Origin: Roseiconus lacunae
GTDB taxonomy: Bacteria; Planctomycetota; Planctomycetia; Pirellulales; Pirellulaceae
Length of the DNA stretch: 64,000 nt
Assembly (NCBI RefSeq): GCF_008312935.1
Contig: NZ_VSZO01000009.1
Coordinates: forward strand, 345,613-409,612
Reading direction: 5' to 3'
The position numbers and the translations under genes are program-made. The notes below the pieces were generated by a model. The model ran no database searches. It was given only the letters and a program-made list of their open reading frames with translations, and had not been told where the DNA came from. This document shows, in pieces, positions 54,487 through 63,991 of the stretch (position 1 is the first letter of the stretch; each line of letters begins with the position of its first letter).

Positions 54487-55311
54487 ATGACTTTCTATTT
54501 ACAACACGGCATTCCTATCGCGGTTGCCTGGATCGTTGCGGTCGCCTTGGTTGCCCATTCATCGACCATTGCTGATGAAGCGACTGATGAACCTACCGAG
54601 CAACCAGCCAATGACAATGCGACCAAACAGCCGATCAGCCCGCAGCGAAGACCAACCGACGCGGTTGAAATCCTGCTGACCGAACTACCGCCCCCGCCGC
54701 CTCCGATCAAACGGCTGATCGATCAAGGCGACGTTCGATTGATCACCGGCGGCGAAGCGCAAACAACCATGACCGCATTTCCTGGTGGCGGACGACTCGC
54801 CGGCGAAACTCGCTTCAAGTTCAAGTATCGCTATCACAGCAACGCACGCTGGCGAGTGATCGATGACCGATCCACATCGGAGACCAACCCAACAGGAAGG
54901 TCGGTTCGAATTGCGATGAACCTCCGCAACGTTCGCTTAATTCAATCTCATGATGTTTGGTTGCGATCGCCACCGACGGCAGAGCGTTTTTGGGACGCGG
55001 CGATTGTCAAACATGAATTCGATCACGTCGCGATCTCATCGCATCCAAAGATCGAACAATTGTTTCGCGATCGCTTAAAACGACTCCGCAATTTCATCGT
55101 CCCCTTAAGCGATGTGCAAAACTCACGGGGACGCGTTGATCGAACCCGCGTTAGCACGCTGATCGATGCAAAACTGAACGAAGCGTTGAAAGCGACTACG
55201 GATTTCGTCAGCGTCCGCTACAAAGAACTTGACTACCAAACGAGACATGGCATCCTTCCGCTTCCGCCAGACTGGCAACCGCTACCGAACGTTAACTCGG
55301 CGGACGAGTGA
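54487..55311 (+). CDS. Secreted HExxH-motif protein, putative metalloprotease-like
   Basis: The protein has 274 residues. A signal peptide (IPIAVAWIVAVALVAHSSTIA) is followed by a low-complexity acidic/proline segment (LPPPPPPIKRL near 70). A domain from about 95 contains a VKHEFDHVAIS segment near residue 180, which has the HExxH zinc-binding shape, and a helical C-terminal region (LFRDRLKRLRNFIVPL; LIDAKLNEALKATTDFV). The metalloprotease role is a motif-based inference. Third and fourth zinc ligands are not obvious, and DUF922-like predicted proteases are a possible relation. It lies 88 bases after pabA on the same strand and may be separately expressed. Confidence 0.65.
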   Translation: MTFYLQHGIPIAVAWIVAVALVAHSSTIADEATDEPTEQPANDNATKQPISPQRRPTDAVEILLTELPPPPPPIKRLIDQGDVRLITGGEAQTTMTAFPGGGRLAGETRFKFKYRYHSNARWRVIDDRSTSETNPTGRSVRIAMNLRNVRLIQSHDVWLRSPPTAERFWDAAIVKHEFDHVAISSHPKIEQLFRDRLKRLRNFIVPLSDVQNSRGRVDRTRVSTLIDAKLNEALKATTDFVSVRYKELDYQTRHGILPLPPDWQPLPNVNSADE

Positions 55312-55380
55312 TGCGAATCAACCAAAGGGCGCCACGCAAGGTCGCGTTCTGCTCTCAATCGGGCGAGTCTCTGCAAAGCG

Positions 55381-55839
55381 TTAACGGAACGCGGGTGGCG
55401 AAGGCTGACCGGGAATGACTTGAGCATTTAGTTGCTCCTCCCGGAATCGCTTCAGTCGCTCCTGAAATTCTTCGTCGGTCTCTTCTTCGAACTTGGGAAT
55501 AATCGTCTCGGGCTCTTCGTCTTGCGGCGACGACGAAGGCCGATCTTGCCCACCCTGTTGCGGCGGAATGATCTGACTCCGTGAGTCTTCCTCGCCCAAA
55601 TCTACGGTTTTCGATTCCAAGCTGCCGACCTTCGCACCGGCCGGATCGTTTAGACTCCCGACTCGACCGGAGTTGCGGTCCAGCCGCTGCCAAGCACCAC
55701 CGTACGCGGCGAACGCAGCATCCTCGCGATCGCAACATAGCCGGCAACCGCCGAATGAAATCACGCAGATGGCGACCACGATGACAGTCGTGATCGCGGC
55801 TGGGATTGAGTTGGCTGATCGTTGATTGACGAAGAACAT
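55381..55839 (-). CDS. Small lipoprotein with acidic coiled-coil tail
   Basis: The protein has 152 residues from the ATG at 55839. The ORF extends to 55938, but only through an intrinsic terminator and a low-complexity stretch. A hydrophobic segment (ITTVIVVAICVISFGGC) leads to a lipobox cysteine, with two more cysteines in RLCCDRED. The next motif (AFAAYGGAWQRLDRNSGRVGS) recurs, in my recollection, in planctomycete lipoproteins of unknown function. The rest is Pro/Gln/Glu-rich with a helical TDEEFQERLKRFREEQL segment. The role is unknown; an envelope location is expected. It has a terminator of the upstream gene just before it, so it has its own promoter between about 55840 and 55907. Confidence 0.75.
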   Translation of the reverse strand: MFFVNQRSANSIPAAITTVIVVAICVISFGGCRLCCDREDAAFAAYGGAWQRLDRNSGRVGSLNDPAGAKVGSLESKTVDLGEEDSRSQIIPPQQGGQDRPSSSPQDEEPETIIPKFEEETDEEFQERLKRFREEQLNAQVIPGQPSPPAFR

Positions 55840-55907
55840 GGTGCGTCGGCCGATCGATTCGCGTTGCAAGTTCGTTTCCCCGGCAACCGACATGGGCCGG
55901 CGTGCGC

Positions 55908-55939
55908 AAAAAGAAACGGTGCCCGAACTTCGGGACACC
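55908..55939 (-). terminator. Intrinsic terminator downstream of the gene at 56116
   Basis: On the minus strand GGTGTCCCGAA and TTCGGGCACC (55918-55939) form a hairpin with one bulge, followed by GTTTCTTTTT (55908-55917). It lies about 177 bases past the 56116 stop and just upstream of the lipoprotein start. Confidence 0.75.
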
Positions 55940-56115
55940 CTCTTTATCGGTTATGCCGGCCAGTGACTTTAGGAAAGATTTAACGGCTACCGATCCGTTC
56001 GCTCGGCGACGTCGACGCAACGCAATCGAATGCATGCAGTGCGTGAAACTCGGCGGCGACGAGCAAGTCGAGCCCACCTTGTGTAGGCAAGTTCGCGCTG
56101 CCACGTCAAACCGTC

Positions 56116-56652
56116 TTATCCTCGAAACGATTCGAAGACATCACCGAAATTGCGCGCCATAATATTGAGTGCAGCTTCGATTCGAGGTGCCGTCCCCAAT
56201 TTGTCGCCGACCCCCGGTAAAGCCATCACGCAGAACAACACCAGCACGAATCCGCCGTACGCGGCCGTGCTGCCAATGGTGCCTTCGTGCTTGACGATTC
56301 GCTGGCCTTTACTGAACGGTAATCGAAATGCCCAGCGCTTTTTTGGCTCGTACTCGCGCACCGTCAGCACTTGCAGTCTCGGTTCACCCTGAACCGCTTG
56401 AGTAAAAACTTCCGGTGCAACCAACAACCGTCGATCGTCGTAGTGCATCTCGTAACGTGCCCCCAACCTGATCTTCTTGACTTGTTTGGGGTCTAAGCCG
56501 AGCGTGAATCCGCCACCGCAAGTCTCGCGGACTTGCACGTTTAGCTTTCTCGCCCCGACATGTAGCGTTGCCGCCGCATCACCGACAACCTTGCAACGGT
56601 AGACCTTTTCTTGGGCGGTGCTTGGGACAACCTTGTACTTGTGTTCGGACAT
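56116..56652 (-). CDS. Small membrane protein with PilZ-like N-terminal domain
   Basis: The protein has 178 residues. The first 95 residues are soluble and beta-rich (VYRCKVVGDAAATLHVGARK; VQVRETCGGGFTLGL; MHYDDRRLLVAPEVF), loosely like a PilZ fold. I do not see the RxxxR or D/NxSxxG c-di-GMP residues, so nucleotide binding is unsupported. A basic stretch (YEPKKRWAFRLPFSKGQ) precedes one transmembrane helix near 137-158 (AAYGGFVLVLFCVMALPGVG), then a short helical tail. The gene is followed at a distance by a terminator. It diverges from the cytochrome gene. Confidence 0.72.
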   Translation of the reverse strand: MSEHKYKVVPSTAQEKVYRCKVVGDAAATLHVGARKLNVQVRETCGGGFTLGLDPKQVKKIRLGARYEMHYDDRRLLVAPEVFTQAVQGEPRLQVLTVREYEPKKRWAFRLPFSKGQRIVKHEGTIGSTAAYGGFVLVLFCVMALPGVGDKLGTAPRIEAALNIMARNFGDVFESFRG

Positions 56653-57097
56653 GACACTTTAATCCAAATGCCAAAAAAGCATTAGCTAACGGAAGAAACA
56701 ACAGAGCACCAGTGAACTCGTCGCCTGAGGGATTCCCCTCACCGGCACAAAAACTGGAGACATCCTTTGAATGCTAGCTCTCAATGGCGGATCCGGTCCC
56801 CTGTTCACTATCCCGTCCACTGAAGATTTCTCGGCAAGGTGTATCGATTAGGAAGAATGTTCCACCGATAACAACTTCGCCGAATGCAACGGTCCTGGCA
56901 GGTCGAATCCAGACCTAAGAGTGCTTGGCTCCTGCAATAGCCTTTGCCCGTCCCGATCGATCTCATGTCGTTCGCCCCGGCAGTGCCGGGGGGGATTTGG
57001 ACCGGCTGCCAAGTCACGGCATCCGCGAACAGCGGGCCGCTACGATTTGCTCGAGTTCCAGCACGACTGGTTCGCTCTGAATTCTGTCGACCCGCCG
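56653..57097. other. Divergent intergenic region, 445 bases
   Basis: It lies between the small membrane-protein start (minus) and the cytochrome start (plus). The open frame running 56921-57097 upstream of the cytochrome is in frame but Arg/Cys/Ser-rich and lacks coding character, so it is treated as untranslated. A TGAGG/CCTCA-type hairpin occurs near 56727-56742. No clear promoter was found. Confidence 0.35.
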
Positions 57098-59461
57098 ATG
57101 AAACTTCCCTTCGTGTCGAATTCGTTCCTGCCATGCGGATCGCTCGGCTTTCTGCCGATCGCGTCCCTGGTCCGCGCGCTGGTTTTGGCGTTCATAGTCG
57201 TTCCGTTCTCACGTTGCTGCGCGCAATCGCTTCCTCGGTTTCCTTCGCCGCAGCCTGACGGTGTTTCGATCAGGACAATGGAAAGCGAACCCCTCTGCGC
57301 CGCCGCAGCTGAATTCTTTGCCTCGACAGAGCAGACGAACCAACGTCGCGCCTACGCACAGCCGACATACCAGAGCCAACGCGGCGGTGACCTTGATCAG
57401 CAATCCAATGGCTGGAAAGCACCACTTCAGCCGCACCAATGGCAATCCGGTACGTTACCTAGCCAAAGCAGCTTTCACCGCGCGACTTCGACCTCGCATC
57501 AGTCCGGAGTTCGTCGCATCGGAAACCGCGAAAGCGCCCCGAACGCTTCCTCTCAACTGCGATGGTCATCCCCCGAACATGCGCGTACCCAGTTGCGTCA
57601 AGCGTACCGCATGGCGTTCCGCCCGGCCCCAACGCCAGAATCAAGTGGCTCCGGCGATGACTTACTCGGTGGCGATGACTTACTCGGTGACGATGACTTA
57701 CTCGGTGGCGATGACTTACTTAGCGGCGATGACCAATTGGATCCGCTTAGCGCCCTCGCCGCCGACCCCGATCCGATCGACGAGCGAGACGATTCTGAAT
57801 CGAACTCCGGCGAGAAAGATCCCCACGAAGACCTCTGGACGGAAGACTGTTATCCATCCGCCGAAACCTGCCGCAAGTGCCACCCCGGACAATACGAACA
57901 ATGGCGATCAAGTGGTCATGCCTACGCTGCTGTTTCGCCCATGTTCAATCGCTTCGAACAAGCGATGACAGAACTGACTGAAGGCACCGTTGGCAGTTTT
58001 TGTGTTCGTTGCCATTCACCGGTTGGGACACAACTAAAACTACCTCGTGCGGCTAGCATTCTTGACGCGCCGCCAGTCGTCCGCGAAGGCGTGACCTGCA
58101 TCGCGTGTCACCGCGTCAACGAACACTACTGGCGCAGCAACGGTGATCGTCGGATCGAACCTGGTAACATCCATGCCCCGGTCAATGGCGGGCATGGTGG
58201 CGCAGGCGTTCGCGCGGCCATCGCCGACAAGAAAGACCTCAAGTTGAAGACCTCTCCGGAGGAAAAAGGTCCCGGTCAACCGATCCATCGCCGAGGCCAG
58301 TTCTTCGAGCCGTTGACCAAGAGCGACATCTGCGTTTCCTGTCATCAGGTCGCCGTCCATCCCGGGATCTGGTTGGAAGTCGTCCATGCTCAATATCGCA
58401 GCGGCCCGGCAGCGAAGCGTGGCGTCAGTTGTCAAGACTGCCACATGGGTGCCGTTCCAGGAAAACCGTTGGGTTACGACACGGGGTACGCGGCTTATTT
58501 GAATGACAAACCTTTTGGCGAGAAACGCAAACAATCCAACCACATGTTTTGGGGTCCCGGGTACTCAATTGCTCACCCCGGCATCTTCCCCCATCACCAG
58601 AAAGCCAAACAATTCAGCCCGCGCCAGTGGCTCGACTTTGATTATCGTGCCGGCTGGGGAACAGAGGCCTTCGAAAAGGTTGTCTCGCCAAACCAATCCT
58701 TCCCGCAACCTTGGGACACCACCGATGACCGTCGGGACGCTCGCAAGATCATCGACGAAAACCTTCACCGATTGAAAATCAAACGCGCCGCCGCGATCCA
58801 AACGATGGAAGGCGGTACGAAAATCTGCGGCCCGTACTTTTTAACACCACCGCTTGCCGGACAAGACTTCCGGTTCAGCTACCGTGTCGAGAACATCAGC
58901 GAAGGTCACAACCTGCCGACAGGGTCGCTCGGTGCCCAACCTCAGCTCTGGTTAAACGTTGCCCTCATCGATCCCGATGGCATTCGCGTTTGGGAAAGCG
59001 GTTATCTCGACAGCAACGGCGACCTCTGCGACATGCACTCCGTTGACGTTGCCACCCATCGTATCCGACGTGACAAAGACCTGTTCAATTTGCAAACTAA
59101 ATTTCTGATCAACAACGTCCGGGGGACCGATCGGGAGGCCGCGCTGCCGCTCAACTTTTCGCTCGATCAACTCGTCTTTCTGAGGCCCGGTGCGGTCCCC
59201 GTGTCGGTCCTCAATCATCCACCTCTGATCCGCATGGAAGCCCACAGCATCGCGCCGCTTGACCATCGCGTTGCCCATTACCACATCCCGTCATCGGTGA
59301 TGACCAAACGCGGTCCTTATCGACTGAGTGTTCGCCTGCGTAGCCGCACAGAACCGATGTACTTCATGCGACAGATCAATAGTACTCCGGAAATGATTCG
59401 CCGAATGATCGAAGGCACTTTGGATCTTCATCCCAGCAGCCACACGTTCTGGGTGAAGTAA
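57098..59461 (+). CDS. Pentaheme secreted cytochrome c
   Basis: The protein has 787 residues from the ATG at 57098. The ORF extends to 56921 without a better start. A signal peptide is visible (VRALVLAFIVVPFSRCCAQ). A long Gln/Arg/Ser-rich disordered region (about 40-200) includes a GDDLLG repeat encoded by 18-bp units. Five CxxCH heme motifs follow: CRKCH, CVRCH, CIACH, CVSCH and CQDCH. The first is in a YPSAETCRKCHPGQYEQW context typical of cytochrome c-554-like multiheme proteins. The C-terminal 300 residues, from about 490, are a beta-rich domain (FRFSYRVENISEGHNLPTGS). It is translationally coupled (TAATG) to an outer-membrane barrel gene. Confidence 0.85.
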   Translation: MKLPFVSNSFLPCGSLGFLPIASLVRALVLAFIVVPFSRCCAQSLPRFPSPQPDGVSIRTMESEPLCAAAAEFFASTEQTNQRRAYAQPTYQSQRGGDLDQQSNGWKAPLQPHQWQSGTLPSQSSFHRATSTSHQSGVRRIGNRESAPNASSQLRWSSPEHARTQLRQAYRMAFRPAPTPESSGSGDDLLGGDDLLGDDDLLGGDDLLSGDDQLDPLSALAADPDPIDERDDSESNSGEKDPHEDLWTEDCYPSAETCRKCHPGQYEQWRSSGHAYAAVSPMFNRFEQAMTELTEGTVGSFCVRCHSPVGTQLKLPRAASILDAPPVVREGVTCIACHRVNEHYWRSNGDRRIEPGNIHAPVNGGHGGAGVRAAIADKKDLKLKTSPEEKGPGQPIHRRGQFFEPLTKSDICVSCHQVAVHPGIWLEVVHAQYRSGPAAKRGVSCQDCHMGAVPGKPLGYDTGYAAYLNDKPFGEKRKQSNHMFWGPGYSIAHPGIFPHHQKAKQFSPRQWLDFDYRAGWGTEAFEKVVSPNQSFPQPWDTTDDRRDARKIIDENLHRLKIKRAAAIQTMEGGTKICGPYFLTPPLAGQDFRFSYRVENISEGHNLPTGSLGAQPQLWLNVALIDPDGIRVWESGYLDSNGDLCDMHSVDVATHRIRRDKDLFNLQTKFLINNVRGTDREAALPLNFSLDQLVFLRPGAVPVSVLNHPPLIRMEAHSIAPLDHRVAHYHIPSSVMTKRGPYRLSVRLRSRTEPMYFMRQINSTPEMIRRMIEGTLDLHPSSHTFWVK
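57653..57734 (+). repeat. 18-bp tandem repeat inside the cytochrome gene
   Basis: GGCGATGACTTACTCGGT is repeated at 57653, 57671, 57689 (one substitution) and 57707 (changed 3' end), with a partial fifth copy from 57725. It encodes an acidic GDDLLG hexapeptide array in the disordered N-terminal part of the cytochrome, ahead of the heme domains. Confidence 0.9.
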
Positions 59462-61296
59462 TGAAGCGAGTTTCATCGATCTCTTCTATCGTTTTCGTTA
59501 TGTTGCTCCTCGTTAGTGCGGCGACAACGTTAGCGCAAACACACCGTTTAAGCGGACGCACAATCCGTCGACTACCGTCAACTCGAATGGAAGTCGCAGC
59601 CGAAAAACCGCCTGCTCATTTTCGCGTCACCAAGTTTGATGCCCGAAAATTCAATATTTCGATTCTCACATCACTGGCACAACAAGAGTTGGGCGGATGG
59701 AAACCGGCCGGTCCGACGATGCCACATCGCCTGCCCAACGGCGGACAAGCGTTAGCGTTGCCCCGTCAAACTGCTACGAATCCACTCGCGATGACGTCGA
59801 CCACGCGTCCGACCCTAGCGTCGGTCGCGACGGAAACAAAGCCGGGCCCAAACAAACACGCCAAGGAAACGACGAAAGACAAGCCGACATCGGAAACGTT
59901 CATCAATCCGCGAATCGACCTCTCCAAGGCGGAACTGCATGCCAACAGTGCAGACTTCTCGACCGTGTGCCTGGCGAATGAGTGCGACGCGGTCGATGGT
60001 GCCCAGGAGGCCTTTCCATACGACTCAAAACACGATGTCCCGACGCAGCACCCTTGGATCGAATGGGGCCGAGTCTGGTATGGCGATGGGATCACACCGC
60101 GTGGCATCGACCTGTTCGGTCCCTACAACCTGGTCCGTCCCAAGTTTTACATGTACGGCGACTTCCGGACGGGGGTCGCCAGCGGACGCAACGCCGCTGG
60201 GCGGACTGACAATTGGGCGAACCGCCTGAATCTTGATCTCGATTTACAAATCACCGATTCGGAACGCTTCCACACCTTTGTCGGTCCGCTCGACGAGAAC
60301 AACCAATTCACGCGATGGGAGCTGGTCGATGGTGACCTCCGCTATCGAAACGAAATGGACCTAACCCCGGCGACGGCCTTCTTTGAAGGAGATATGGGTG
60401 CGATCCTTGGTGCTTGGTCAGGCCAATCGTCGCCGTTTGAATTTCCGGTGACCGCAGGCCTTGTACCGCTACTATTTCAAAACGGCATCTGGATGGAAGA
60501 TGCGGCTAGTGGATTCGCGTTTGCCTTTCCCGCCAAACATTCCCGATTGCTGAACTGGTCGAACTTCGATTGGACCTTCTTTGCACTCTTTGACCAACTC
60601 AATAGCCCGGCATTCCAAGACGACAACGATGCCCACGCATACGGGACAGCTGCTTTCATCGAAGCGTATGGCGGATACATCGAAGCCGGGTACGCGTACC
60701 TGCATGCCCGGCAAGATGAGTCGCTCAGCTACCATAACGCAACGGTTAGTTTCACACGCCGCTACTTCGATCGGCTAAGCAACAGCGTTCGCGTGATTGT
60801 CAACAGCGGTCAAGATCGCGTCCGCAACCAGCGAACCGCCGACGGCGGCCTACTGTTAGTCGAAAACAGTCTGATTACCGCGTCCCCCTTGACCGTCGTT
60901 CCGTACGCAAACTTTTTCTATGGCTGGGGACGACCGCAATCGGTGGCTCGCGCCGGAATCTCGGGCGGTATTCTTCGCAACACCGGGATCAACTTCGACA
61001 CCGATGGCGTCAACGGATTTGCTACTCTCGATGTCTCTGCCGCCGATACCGTCGGTGGCTCGATCGGTATCGACCTCATCGGCGAAAGTTTGGATCGTCA
61101 ATTGCTCCTCGAGCTCAGCTACCTCACTCCGCACGGCGATATGGCATTGGCCAATGGCGATCAATTCGCCGTCGGTGCTCGCTACCAATTCCCAATCACC
61201 AATGCGACCCTACTTCGATTTGACGCCATGCATGGATGGCGGGAAAACGATCGTGACGTCTATGGGACCCGGATGGAATACCGCTGGAAATTCTAG
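59461..61296 (+). CDS. Outer-membrane beta-barrel protein paired with the pentaheme cytochrome
   Basis: The protein has 611 residues. A signal peptide ([21 protein letters not shown]) is followed by a disordered 150-residue linker. From about residue 190 there are many alternating amphipathic strands ([74 protein letters not shown]). The protein ends in YRWKF, with the C-terminal phenylalanine typical of outer-membrane barrels. Its ATG overlaps the cytochrome stop (TAATG), so the two proteins are made together. That suggests, without proof, a barrel that inserts or displays the cytochrome across the outer membrane. Its stop shares a CTAG with the opposite pdxJ stop. Confidence 0.8.
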   Translation: MKRVSSISSIVFVMLLLVSAATTLAQTHRLSGRTIRRLPSTRMEVAAEKPPAHFRVTKFDARKFNISILTSLAQQELGGWKPAGPTMPHRLPNGGQALALPRQTATNPLAMTSTTRPTLASVATETKPGPNKHAKETTKDKPTSETFINPRIDLSKAELHANSADFSTVCLANECDAVDGAQEAFPYDSKHDVPTQHPWIEWGRVWYGDGITPRGIDLFGPYNLVRPKFYMYGDFRTGVASGRNAAGRTDNWANRLNLDLDLQITDSERFHTFVGPLDENNQFTRWELVDGDLRYRNEMDLTPATAFFEGDMGAILGAWSGQSSPFEFPVTAGLVPLLFQNGIWMEDAASGFAFAFPAKHSRLLNWSNFDWTFFALFDQLNSPAFQDDNDAHAYGTAAFIEAYGGYIEAGYAYLHARQDESLSYHNATVSFTRRYFDRLSNSVRVIVNSGQDRVRNQRTADGGLLLVENSLITASPLTVVPYANFFYGWGRPQSVARAGISGGILRNTGINFDTDGVNGFATLDVSAADTVGGSIGIDLIGESLDRQLLLELSYLTPHGDMALANGDQFAVGARYQFPITNATLLRFDAMHGWRENDRDVYGTRMEYRWKF

Positions 61297-62015
61297 CTCG
61301 ACACGAGGTCTAAAATGCGTCGCATCTCTGCGACCGCCTCACGCATGCCGACCATCACGGCGCGGCTAATGATCGCATGACCAATATTTAGCTCAATCAC
61401 GTTCTCAAGCTTGGCGATCGGTCGCACGTTGGCATAGTTCAGCCCGTGCCCTGCGTGCAGCCGTATGCCTTCCGAGGTTGCAACCCGGCCGGCGTCACGC
61501 AACCGCTCGATTTCAGCAGCGACGTTGTCGCGACCGGCGTGCGCGTACGGTCCCGTATGAAGCTCAACGGCATCCACCCCCAGCTTCGCGGATGCCGCCA
61601 CCTGCTTGGGGTCAGGATCAACAAACAGGCTGGTCAAGATTCCCTCGCCTTTAAGCCTCTTGACCGCCGCGGCGATTCGCCCGTCGTCGCCGGCGACGTT
61701 CAAACCGCCTTCGGTTGTCACTTCTTCACGACTCTCGGGCACCAGCAATGCCCAATCCGGTTTGACTCGTAGCGCGATCGCCAATACATCGTCAGCACAT
61801 GCAAGTTCAAAGTTCGTTCGAACAGTGACCGTTTGGACCAGTAATTCGACGTCGCGATCTTGAATGTGCCGTCGATCCTCGCGAAGGTGAAACGTGATCC
61901 CGTCGGCGCCGCCTTGTTCGGCAAGCGCCGCCGCGACGACCGGATCGGGTTCGTAGGTCCGCCGCGCTTGACGAACGGTTGCGACGTGGTCAATGTTGAC
62001 GCCTAATTCGATCAT
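61293..62015 (-). CDS. pdxJ: Pyridoxine 5'-phosphate synthase
   Basis: The protein has 240 residues. PdxJ hallmarks are the N-terminal [15 protein letters not shown] and [16 protein letters not shown] segments, FELACADD with the later [17 protein letters not shown], and the C-terminal GHGLNYANV and [15 protein letters not shown]. The enzyme joins 1-deoxy-D-xylulose 5-phosphate and 3-amino-2-oxopropyl phosphate to pyridoxine 5'-phosphate in the DXP-dependent vitamin B6 pathway. Length is normal. No other pdx gene is nearby. It converges with the barrel gene, sharing four bases (61293-61296) in which both stop codons lie. Confidence 0.97.
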   Translation of the reverse strand: MIELGVNIDHVATVRQARRTYEPDPVVAAALAEQGGADGITFHLREDRRHIQDRDVELLVQTVTVRTNFELACADDVLAIALRVKPDWALLVPESREEVTTEGGLNVAGDDGRIAAAVKRLKGEGILTSLFVDPDPKQVAASAKLGVDAVELHTGPYAHAGRDNVAAEIERLRDAGRVATSEGIRLHAGHGLNYANVRPIAKLENVIELNIGHAIISRAVMVGMREAVAEMRRILDLVSS

Positions 62016-62151
62016 GGACCGCCTTCGGGGGGATGGAGCATGTTGCTTGCGAGGATCAGCGGGTTTCCGGTTTCAAGGAATCCCATCTGTAATCGCCGGT
62101 CACACCGGACCGGGATGGGCGGCTATTAAAAACGATCGCCCCTCGATCCGT

Positions 62152-63834
62152 CTACTCGCCTTCGCTCTCTTCGGACCCCTCATTGCGATAGTAGGTTCGC
62201 AGCGGTTTTGGCAAAGGATCAATCGCAAGCTGCTCGGCGATCGCGCCGTCGCTCTTGGCGGTTCGCAACACAGAAACCATGTCGGCATAATCGCCGCCGA
62301 CCGCCGCGATACCTTCCAGCAGGCCCGCGACCGTGGCGTCGGCAATCTGTCGCCTATCAGGCTCCCCGACTTGGAAGCGGCTAACCCGAAGCTGTTGAGG
62401 GTTGGCCGGATTGGGCTTTACGATCAATCCCAATGGGCCAAGGATCGCTCCGTCAATCCGCAGCGGACCGCAATCACCGAACACGACGACCTCGGGAGTT
62501 TCGCGAGTCGAAATTGCGATCGCAGGGGCAGCCGCAGAAGCGACTCGGTAGAACATGCATGTCTTGCCGATTTTCTTGGACGACATCATCCCGCCGGATT
62601 CCCGCCGTTGCCGCATCACGTTGAATGCCCCATATCGCGTTTCGATGCTTTCTTGATCAAAGAGCTGTTTCAAAGAATCAACAACACCGGGGTGCTCGGC
62701 ACCTTCGAGCGCTTTGAACGCGGGATATCGAAATGCGGGGTCGGTTTGAATCACCCGAACTAGTGGCTCGATCGATTCGTGTCGATCAAGGTAGGCAAGT
62801 GACTCCGCGGCATAGAAGACAAGTTCCGGGTTCGCGTTTTTCGCACCGGCAATCAATGTCGGGATCGCACTTTCGCCGATGGCTTCAAGCTGGAGCGCGG
62901 CTTCGGCGGCAGTCGCCGGGTCCGCCAGTTCGCTCGCCAGGGTTCGCAGACGGGTTTGTTGCTCGGAAACGCTGGTGTCGATCACGATCGAACGCAAAAC
63001 AGAAACGTACCGTCCCAAGGAATCTTCGTATCGCGGATGCACCTCGACTTCGACGTAATCATCTTCGACGGCCTTTGCGACTCCTCGACGGGTCGTCCCA
63101 TCAAAAAAGAAAAACCGTCGATTGATTGCGGCGGCAATCTGGGCCGCGACCTTGACGTGTTGGTATTCGGGCCGAATGACGAAGCCCATCTGGCGACTCT
63201 CCTGAACGGTTCCGCCACCAAGGACGAATCCCTGGGTCGCGAGTCTGGGATCGTCGCCGGACTCGAAGGCCGATCGAGGCAGGACTGCGCCCATCCCCAT
63301 TGCCATCAAACCGCCTTGACGGACCCGGCCACCCAAAATCTTTTGCTGTCGTAAACGCGTTTCCAGCAACCAGCCGCCGTGAAGTGTTTCGGCATTCGCA
63401 TCGAGCGGCGACTCGATAACCAAGTCGATAGGGTCGCCACGCTTCGCACCGGCCGGGATCGTTCCCATCACGCGGACGAGAGCGTTGTCATCCTGTTCGA
63501 GGATCGCGAACGCATCTTTGATGTCATTCCGTCTCATCTCATCGACTAATTGATCGCGATAAGGAGACGGATCCGCAGGTCCTCCGGTACCGGCGAGTGA
63601 ATTGACCAGTCCGACACCTGAAATTCGGATGGGGGCCAGACCACGCGGGGCAGCCGCCTGTCCGATCAATTCGGGGGGCGTAGGAGGCTCCATCAAGCTA
63701 GCAAGGCTCTTTACCTCCCCGTCTTTTTTGCCTTTCAGCAGGCTACAGCCCGCAAGGCTAGCGGCGAGGATGCCGGCGATCAGAAAGCCGATCGGAAATC
63801 GACGAGTCGGGGAGGAGGGGGTGCGTGGTTGCAT
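62152..63834 (-). CDS. FlgI-like lipoprotein with HEAT-like repeats
   Basis: The protein has 560 residues from the ATG at 63834; the ORF extends to 63930 past the signal sequence. A lipoprotein signal (GFLIAGILAASLAGC) is followed by a domain that resembles the flagellar P-ring protein FlgI. It has IRISGVGLVNSLAGTGG near 65, ALVRVMGTIPAGAKRGDPID near 115, and LHGGWLLETRLR with a long QMGFVIRPEY segment later. From about 300 to 420 come HEAT/Armadillo-like helical repeats (SAIPTLIAGAKNANPELVFYAAESLAYL; DPAFRYPAFKALEGA), then a C-terminal domain with repeated TLIAG/ILGPLGLIV strands. No flagellar genes are nearby. A non-flagellar envelope role is inferred. Confidence 0.8.
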   Translation of the reverse strand: MQPRTPSSPTRRFPIGFLIAGILAASLAGCSLLKGKKDGEVKSLASLMEPPTPPELIGQAAAPRGLAPIRISGVGLVNSLAGTGGPADPSPYRDQLVDEMRRNDIKDAFAILEQDDNALVRVMGTIPAGAKRGDPIDLVIESPLDANAETLHGGWLLETRLRQQKILGGRVRQGGLMAMGMGAVLPRSAFESGDDPRLATQGFVLGGGTVQESRQMGFVIRPEYQHVKVAAQIAAAINRRFFFFDGTTRRGVAKAVEDDYVEVEVHPRYEDSLGRYVSVLRSIVIDTSVSEQQTRLRTLASELADPATAAEAALQLEAIGESAIPTLIAGAKNANPELVFYAAESLAYLDRHESIEPLVRVIQTDPAFRYPAFKALEGAEHPGVVDSLKQLFDQESIETRYGAFNVMRQRRESGGMMSSKKIGKTCMFYRVASAAAPAIAISTRETPEVVVFGDCGPLRIDGAILGPLGLIVKPNPANPQQLRVSRFQVGEPDRRQIADATVAGLLEGIAAVGGDYADMVSVLRTAKSDGAIAEQLAIDPLPKPLRTYYRNEGSEESEGE

Positions 63835-63950
63835 CTTGCGAGCCAAGCTGGATGTCGGTGGAAAAACGGAGTCGAATCCTGTCCACCGGGCTATAGCAAC
63901 ATTCCACATCCGCCAACAACACCGATTCAATTTGATAGCAACATCCCGTC

Positions 63951-63991
63951 GTGCTCTGTCCCCCAGAACAATCTCCCGGTGCTCTGTCCCC
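63951..63991. repeat. Short direct repeat at the right edge of the window
   Basis: GTGCTCTGTCCCC occurs at 63951-63963 and again at 63979-63991, with a 28-base period, upstream of the FlgI-like lipoprotein. More copies may lie beyond the window. The role is unknown. Confidence 0.5.

Noticed and set aside
57261..57968. 235-codon frame in the plus strand overlapping the cytochrome
   Set aside because: The cytochrome frame carries the signal peptide and heme motifs and continues for 787 residues; this frame does neither.
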